In this document: one piece after another, positions 5,850 through 8,486 of the stretch | How positions within the stretch are numbered: position 1 is the stretch's first letter | Layout of the letters: each line of letters starts with the position of its first letter | From: Candidatus Sulfotelmatobacter sp. | GTDB lineage: Bacteria; Acidobacteriota; Terriglobia; Terriglobales; SbA1 | Length of the DNA stretch: 8,486 bases | Reading direction: 5' to 3' | NCBI GenBank assembly: GCA_030151135.1 | Contig: JASLEQ010000010.1 | Span: 1-8,486, forward strand | Notes under the pieces: model-generated | Told to the model about the DNA's origin: nothing | What the model saw: only the letters and a program-made list of their open reading frames with translations | The model's database searches: none | Program-made: the position numbers and the translations under genes

Positions 5850-6491
5850 CTATTCCTGGGGGCCGGCTTCTCCGCCTTCGGCTGGAGCGAGCGGCAGCTT
5901 GCTGGCGCCGCGAATCATTTCACGCTCCTGATCCGAAAACACTCCTTTAAACCGCGGAGAATCGATCACTCGATCGCGTTCATCCGGCGGCATGGCCCGC
6001 AAGTCGCGGACCGCCGTTGCCACCTGCCGCTGGCGGTCGGGAGGAAGCTGACGGTACTGCCCAAACAACTGGCGCGCCTGCGTCTTCTGCTCCGGCGTCA
6101 GGTGCTCCCACGTTTCCATCCGATTCAGCATGCGGAGTTGCTGTTGCGGCGGCAAATTGGAAAAGTGCTGCAAGCGTTGCCGGAGGATCTGCTGCCGCTC
6201 AGGAGGCAGGCGGCGGAACGCCGGATCGTTCTGCAGCGCTCGCTCCTGCTCCGCGGGTGAAAGATCTTTATACTGACGAAGCCAGTCTCCCGCGTGTCCT
6301 TGTTGCTGAGGCGCAGATTCAGCCGGACGCCCCACGTGCTGCTGTGGCGCTGAGGCATGTGGTTGCGGCGCGGGTGCCGTGTGCCGTTGCTGCCACGCTC
6401 CACTCAATCCCAGACAAGGACGGGGCAGGGATGTGACAATAGCCAATACCGCTACTGCTATCAATCCCGGGATGTGCCTCGTCCTACTCAT
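5850..6491 (-). CDS. exported DUF3106 repeat protein (213 aa)
   Basis: A signal sequence (about 1-28, hydrophobic IAVAVLAIV at 11-19) is followed by a His/Gln/Pro/Ala-rich linker (32-68) and a helical domain resembling DUF3106. From residue 77 to 202 the domain is seven units starting LSPAEQ (77), LPPERQ (95), LPPQQQ (113), LTPEQK (131), LPPDRQ (149), MPPDER (167) and FSDQER (185), each exactly 18 residues apart. The chain has no Cys after the signal. The start is fixed because an in-frame TGA lies four codons before the ATG. The gene follows the anti-sigma factor by 124 nt on the same strand and is probably the third gene of the sigma locus. Periplasmic location and locus suggest an envelope-stress accessory role, by analogy with Gln-rich LTxxQ proteins such as CpxP/Spy. 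That is inference, as the function of DUF3106 is unknown. Confidence 0.85.
   Translation of the reverse strand: MSRTRHIPGLIAVAVLAIVTSLPRPCLGLSGAWQQRHTAPAPQPHASAPQQHVGRPAESAPQQQGHAGDWLRQYKDLSPAEQERALQNDPAFRRLPPERQQILRQRLQHFSNLPPQQQLRMLNRMETWEHLTPEQKTQARQLFGQYRQLPPDRQRQVATAVRDLRAMPPDERDRVIDSPRFKGVFSDQEREMIRGASKLPLAPAEGGEAGPQE
5886..6263 (-). repeat. seven 54-bp coding units (18-residue repeats)
   Basis: This DNA encodes residues 77-202 of the DUF3106 protein. Each unit starts with [LMF]-[PST]-[PD] and usually Glu/Asp/Gln, then Gln/Arg, with hydrophobic residues at roughly unit positions 8-9, 12-13 and 16. The units are diverged in sequence but have no length change at all. Confidence 0.8.
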
Positions 6492-6516
6492 ACTGTTCTT
6501 TCATGCACATCATTCC

Positions 6517-6532
6517 ATTGCGTGACCGCAAT
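6517..6532. promoter_or_regulatory. inverted repeat upstream of the DUF3106 gene
   Basis: ATTGCG (6517-6522) and CGCAAT (6527-6532) are perfect complements around a 4-nt loop, in the 124-bp gap between the anti-sigma and DUF3106 genes and 25 nt before the DUF3106 ATG. A CATTC direct repeat flanks both arms. It could be an operator or a leader hairpin. A possible TATGAT -10 on the minus strand at 6584-6579 lies further upstream, so separate transcription of the DUF3106 gene is possible. Confidence 0.3.
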
Positions 6533-6615
6533 CCATTCATACAGAGATTGGGCCTTTATCAGGACGCCGTGCGACCAGATCATAACTCGCCCATCACGCA
6601 ATTATTCAATCGCAC

Positions 6616-7107
6616 TCAGTCTGCATTCTGCGTATTTGCCGGAACGTTCTTCTGTACATCCAGATCATCGAGCAGTTCGAAATCCTGGTACAGATCGTGA
6701 TTCTTTTCCAGCGTCTGCAGATCGCTGACCGCGCTGCCAGGACCTGTATAAGCGATGGGACCCTGATCGGTATTTTTGTGCTGCTGATCCGCGACGAAGT
6801 ACCAGCCGATGCCCACTCCCATCACCACGGTCAATGCAGCCGCCAGCACGGGCCGTCGGAACCAATGCATCCAGCCGGTGTGCGGTTTCGCCATCTCCTC
6901 GCGTAAGCGCGCCTGCAGGCGCACGTCAAAATACGGCGAGGGCTCCGGCACCTGCCATTCGTCCAGCAAACTCATGGTTGCGCGCATGCTTTTCAACTGC
7001 TCCGTGCATGCGCTGCAATTCGCCAGATGAGCGCTTTCGCCCGGCGTGATCTCGCCAAAACCCGCGGCCACTTCAGGCATCCGTTCTCGAAGTTCTTCGC
7101 ATTTCAT
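6616..7107 (-). CDS. zinc-finger membrane anti-sigma factor (163 aa)
   Basis: This probable anti-sigma factor should bind and hold the sigma factor encoded just upstream. The cytoplasmic N-terminal zf-HC2 (ZAS-type) domain has Cys3, then His27-x3-Cys31-x2-Cys34 (AHLANCSACTEQL), the classical zinc ligand set. A helical stretch at 35-75 (sigma-contact region in this fold) precedes a single membrane segment at about 86-106 (RPVLAAALTVVMGVGIGWYF). A short acidic periplasmic tail rich in Asp and Asn runs to 163. The start is taken at the ATG 7107, with GAGGAA 6 nt upstream; a GTG two codons earlier would overlap that SD. It lies 46 nt after the sigma gene and is thus very likely co-transcribed. 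Release could be by redox loss of zinc or by proteolysis; the sequence does not tell which. Confidence 0.9.
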   Translation of the reverse strand: MKCEELRERMPEVAAGFGEITPGESAHLANCSACTEQLKSMRATMSLLDEWQVPEPSPYFDVRLQARLREEMAKPHTGWMHWFRRPVLAAALTVVMGVGIGWYFVADQQHKNTDQGPIAYTGPGSAVSDLQTLEKNHDLYQDFELLDDLDVQKNVPANTQNAD

Positions 7108-7113
7108 AACCAC

Positions 7114-7119
7114 TTCCTC
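7114..7119 (-). promoter_or_regulatory. SD GAGGAA deciding the anti-sigma start
   Basis: GAGGAA on the minus strand is 6 nt from the ATG at 7107 but directly abuts the alternative GTG at 7113, so the ATG is preferred. Confidence 0.6.
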
Positions 7120-7153
7120 TTCAATCTCGCCACTGCCATGTCACTCAAGTCGT

Positions 7154-7999
7154 TTAGACAAATTCTTTCAACTGTTCCCGCAAGGTCTCATACGCCCGGA
7201 AGAGCAACGACTTCGTCGCCGACTCGCTCTTCTTCAATACTTCGGCAATCTGCTTGTAATCCATCTGCTGATACTTGTGCATGATCACCGCTATACGCTG
7301 CTGCTCGGGGAGCGCCTCAACTTTCTTCCGGATGGCCTGCATCCGTTCCCGCCGCACGATCATCTGTTCGGCGTTCATGGTGCCATCGGGCACCTCAATC
7401 GTCGACCCCGTCTCCTCGTCCGGTTCGTCGAGGCTTATCTGAACCTCGGGCCGCTCATGTCTCGTATCGCGCGCGTGGTTGACGGCCAGATTTGTCGCGA
7501 TCCGGTAAAGCCACGTCGTAAACTTCGCGCTCGGCTCATAGGTCTCGCGCGAACGGTAGACTCGCAGAAAAACCTCCTGCGCCAGGTCTTCCGCCGCCGA
7601 CGTATTCCGCGCCATGCGGTACATAAAGCTCACCATCGGCCGCCGGTACTTCTGCACCAGGTAATCGAAAGCAGATTGGTCACCAGCCTTGACCCGCAGC
7701 ATGATGTCGGCATCGGTGCCGTCCTGCCCCGATCCTGCCGGAAACGCGGCAGAAACCGGGGGCGTGGAAGCAGCCATTAGCATGCCCCGATCTAGCGCAG
7801 CGGTGCTCACATCTGTTTCAACCCCGTCCGGGCTGGAAAGTTGCGCGTGGGTAGCGTCCATCGAGAGGTCGGAAGTGTCTGAGGATGATAGACTTGCAGG
7901 GCGAGAACCGGGCTTGGACTGCGGCGCCATGGACTGGAGAAGTCTGTGGAAGACAGGGTCCTTTCTTACCCTGCAGCGCCTAGCGTACCATGACCGCAC
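7154..7999 (-). CDS. ECF-type RNA polymerase sigma factor
   Basis: This sigma-70-family extracytoplasmic-function sigma factor directs RNA polymerase to its own promoter set. Numbering is from the GTG at 7999. Region 2 spans about 96-180 (DADIMLRVKAGDQSAFDYLV, AEDLAQEVFLRVYRS and FTTWLYRIATNLAVNHARD). An acidic linker (189-207) follows, then region 4 at about 228-281 (ALPEQQRIAVIMHKYQQMDY, then YKQIAEVLKKSESATKSLLFRA as helix-turn-helix). Regions 1.1 and 3 are absent. Residues 1-95 are Ser/Ala/Pro/Asp-rich and unlike any sigma domain, so the true start is uncertain. The GTG at 7999 has AGAGGAA 10 nt upstream. The ATGs at 7930, 7861 and 7783 lack an SD but would give lengths nearer the family norm of about 180-220. 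The anti-sigma gene follows 46 nt downstream, and autoregulation is usual for such pairs. Confidence 0.92.
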   Translation of the reverse strand: MRSWYARRCRVRKDPVFHRLLQSMAPQSKPGSRPASLSSSDTSDLSMDATHAQLSSPDGVETDVSTAALDRGMLMAASTPPVSAAFPAGSGQDGTDADIMLRVKAGDQSAFDYLVQKYRRPMVSFMYRMARNTSAAEDLAQEVFLRVYRSRETYEPSAKFTTWLYRIATNLAVNHARDTRHERPEVQISLDEPDEETGSTIEVPDGTMNAEQMIVRRERMQAIRKKVEALPEQQRIAVIMHKYQQMDYKQIAEVLKKSESATKSLLFRAYETLREQLKEFV

Positions 8000-8007
8000 C
8001 GGAAGCG

Positions 8008-8022
8008 GGTTCCTCTGGAACC
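8008..8022. promoter_or_regulatory. perfect inverted repeat over the sigma-gene SD
   Basis: GGTTCC (8008-8013) and GGAACC (8017-8022) are exact complements with a 3-nt spacer. On the minus strand the SD-like AGAGGAA (8016-8010) lies inside the repeat. As RNA this is a 6-bp triloop hairpin that would hide the SD; as DNA it is a candidate dyad operator. Alternatively the minus-strand GGAACC resembles an ECF -35 (GGAAC), which would favour a sigma start further downstream such as the ATG at 7930. Confidence 0.4.
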
Positions 8023-8134
8023 GTCTGCCCCCTAACTCCTGGTCACACCGTTAGTTGTACACTCTTCACCCGATATTCAATCTTGGTCGGGCATCCTACA
8101 TTCACCCGGACTTGACCCGCGCCGTTTCTTCGTT

Positions 8135-8308
8135 TTGAACGATAAGATTCCAGACCTGCTCCGCCAACTTGTCGATAGCGACGACATTACCGAAGTTCGC
8201 CAGCTTCGCAAGCAGCTCAACTCGCTCATCCGTGAACGGATTGAAGAACTCCGAAAGCGGGCCTCCGAACTGCGAGACCCGCCGCCCAGGGACGACGGAA
8301 AAAGCTGA
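8135..8308 (+). CDS. small charged helical protein (57 aa), TTG start
   Basis: From TTG at 8135 the frame encodes 57 residues starting MNDKIPDLLRQLVDSDD and ending RDDGKS. Residues 4-48 are rich in Leu, Arg, Glu and Gln with a heptad-like hydrophobic spacing (LRQLVDS, VRQLRKQLNSLI, IEELRKRASEL). A long amphipathic helix or short coiled coil is expected. Pro-rich residues 49-51 precede a charged tail. There is no signal peptide and no known motif. The frame is open further upstream, back past 8048, but has no ATG or GTG there, so the start is uncertain and no SD is seen. Codon third positions are G/C-rich like the neighbours. It is divergent from the sigma gene. It may be a real unrecognised small protein; its function is unknown. 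Confidence 0.45.
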   Translation: MNDKIPDLLRQLVDSDDITEVRQLRKQLNSLIRERIEELRKRASELRDPPPRDDGKS

Positions 8309-8445
8309 ACTCAGGTAGGGCCAAACGTTACCGTTAGGCGACTACACCAATTCCTGTATACGACAACTGCTCTCTCTTTGATTAGTCTCACAGCCGGCGA
8401 ACCGCAAAATCGGAGAATTAGGGCGTCGCTCGCCGGAAATTTGTC

Positions 8446-8486
8446 ATGAGAGAAAGCATTGCACGCTGGCCTCAAACTTGGCTCCA
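8446..8486 (+). CDS. possible 5' end of a gene running off the right edge
   Basis: An ATG at 8446 opens a frame reading MRESIARWPQTWL to the window edge. GGAAA at 8435-8439 could be a weak SD. Too little is present to assign a family or to be sure it is coding. The 137 bp before it hold no other gene I can support. Confidence 0.2.
   Translation, partial: MRESIARWPQTWL

Noticed and set aside
5799..6260. 153-residue plus-strand open frame over the DUF3106 gene
   Set aside because: The minus frame has a signal peptide and regular repeats; the plus frame is Arg/Leu-rich noise.
7046..7780. 244-residue plus-strand open frame rich in Arg and His
   Set aside because: It is antisense to the sigma and anti-sigma genes, whose domains are clear; its composition is typical of a shadow frame.
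8052..8080. TTGAAT-N15/17-TACAAC/CAACTA as a minus-strand promoter for the sigma gene
   Set aside because: Neither spacing gives a good -10 hexamer; too weak to list as a feature.
8394..8436. Inverted repeat CCGGCGA / TCGCCGG with a 29-nt loop
   Set aside because: A 7-bp stem with a loop this long is weak and has no T tract or adjacent transposase; not enough for a terminator or IS end.
1..8486. CRISPR array, tRNA, rRNA, integrase, transposase or toxin-antitoxin system
   Set aside because: No regularly spaced direct repeats, cloverleaf, rRNA motif or matching protein domains were found on either strand.

Overview
The window reads as chromosomal DNA of an Acidobacteriota member (Terriglobia / Koribacter-like). 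This is inferred from gene content: a DUF4139 secreted protein, a DUF3106 protein beside an ECF sigma/anti-sigma pair, and a very small TonB-C-domain protein. Moderately high GC and the lack of Shine-Dalgarno (SD) sequences before several genes also fit. No rRNA, tRNA, CRISPR array, transposase or phage gene is visible. The gene content looks like ordinary core or conserved-lineage DNA rather than a mobile island.

Left part (1-2800). The minus-strand start of a truncated unknown gene leaves the window at base 1. A 66-residue hypothetical protein (minus) is divergent from a secreted 259-residue hypothetical protein (plus). Then follow a complete thioredoxin reductase gene (trxB-like) and a 112-residue TonB C-terminal-domain protein with a signal anchor. 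Most of these starts have no SD, but a TANNNT box lies 5-9 nt before the start codon, which suggests leaderless mRNAs. A modest hairpin follows the TonB-like gene.

Middle part (2800-5850). A DUF4139 secreted protein (start fixed by a strong SD at 3027-3032) is followed by a 9-bp perfect hairpin and a hairpin-containing dispersed-type intergenic repeat. Then comes a complete monofunctional proline dehydrogenase gene, which would feed electrons from proline oxidation into the respiratory chain. Its usual partner, P5C dehydrogenase, is not in the window.

Right part (5850-8486). A minus-strand cluster encodes an ECF-type sigma factor, a zinc-binding anti-sigma factor with one membrane segment, and an exported DUF3106 protein. 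The order and orientation suggest one envelope-linked regulatory module: sigma held by the membrane anti-sigma, with the exported protein as sensor, modulator or output. The DUF3106 protein carries seven consecutive motifs at an exact 18-residue pitch. The sigma gene has a long low-complexity N-terminal extension, and its upstream SD lies inside a perfect inverted repeat. Beyond it, a 57-codon TTG-start plus-strand ORF encodes a charged helical protein, and another ORF may begin at the right edge.

The most interesting points are the 18-residue repeat architecture of the DUF3106 protein within the sigma/anti-sigma locus, the recurrent leaderless-type promoter geometry, the inverted repeat over the sigma-gene SD, and the small overlooked ORF at 8135-8308. 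I see no clear evidence for a wholly novel multi-gene system.
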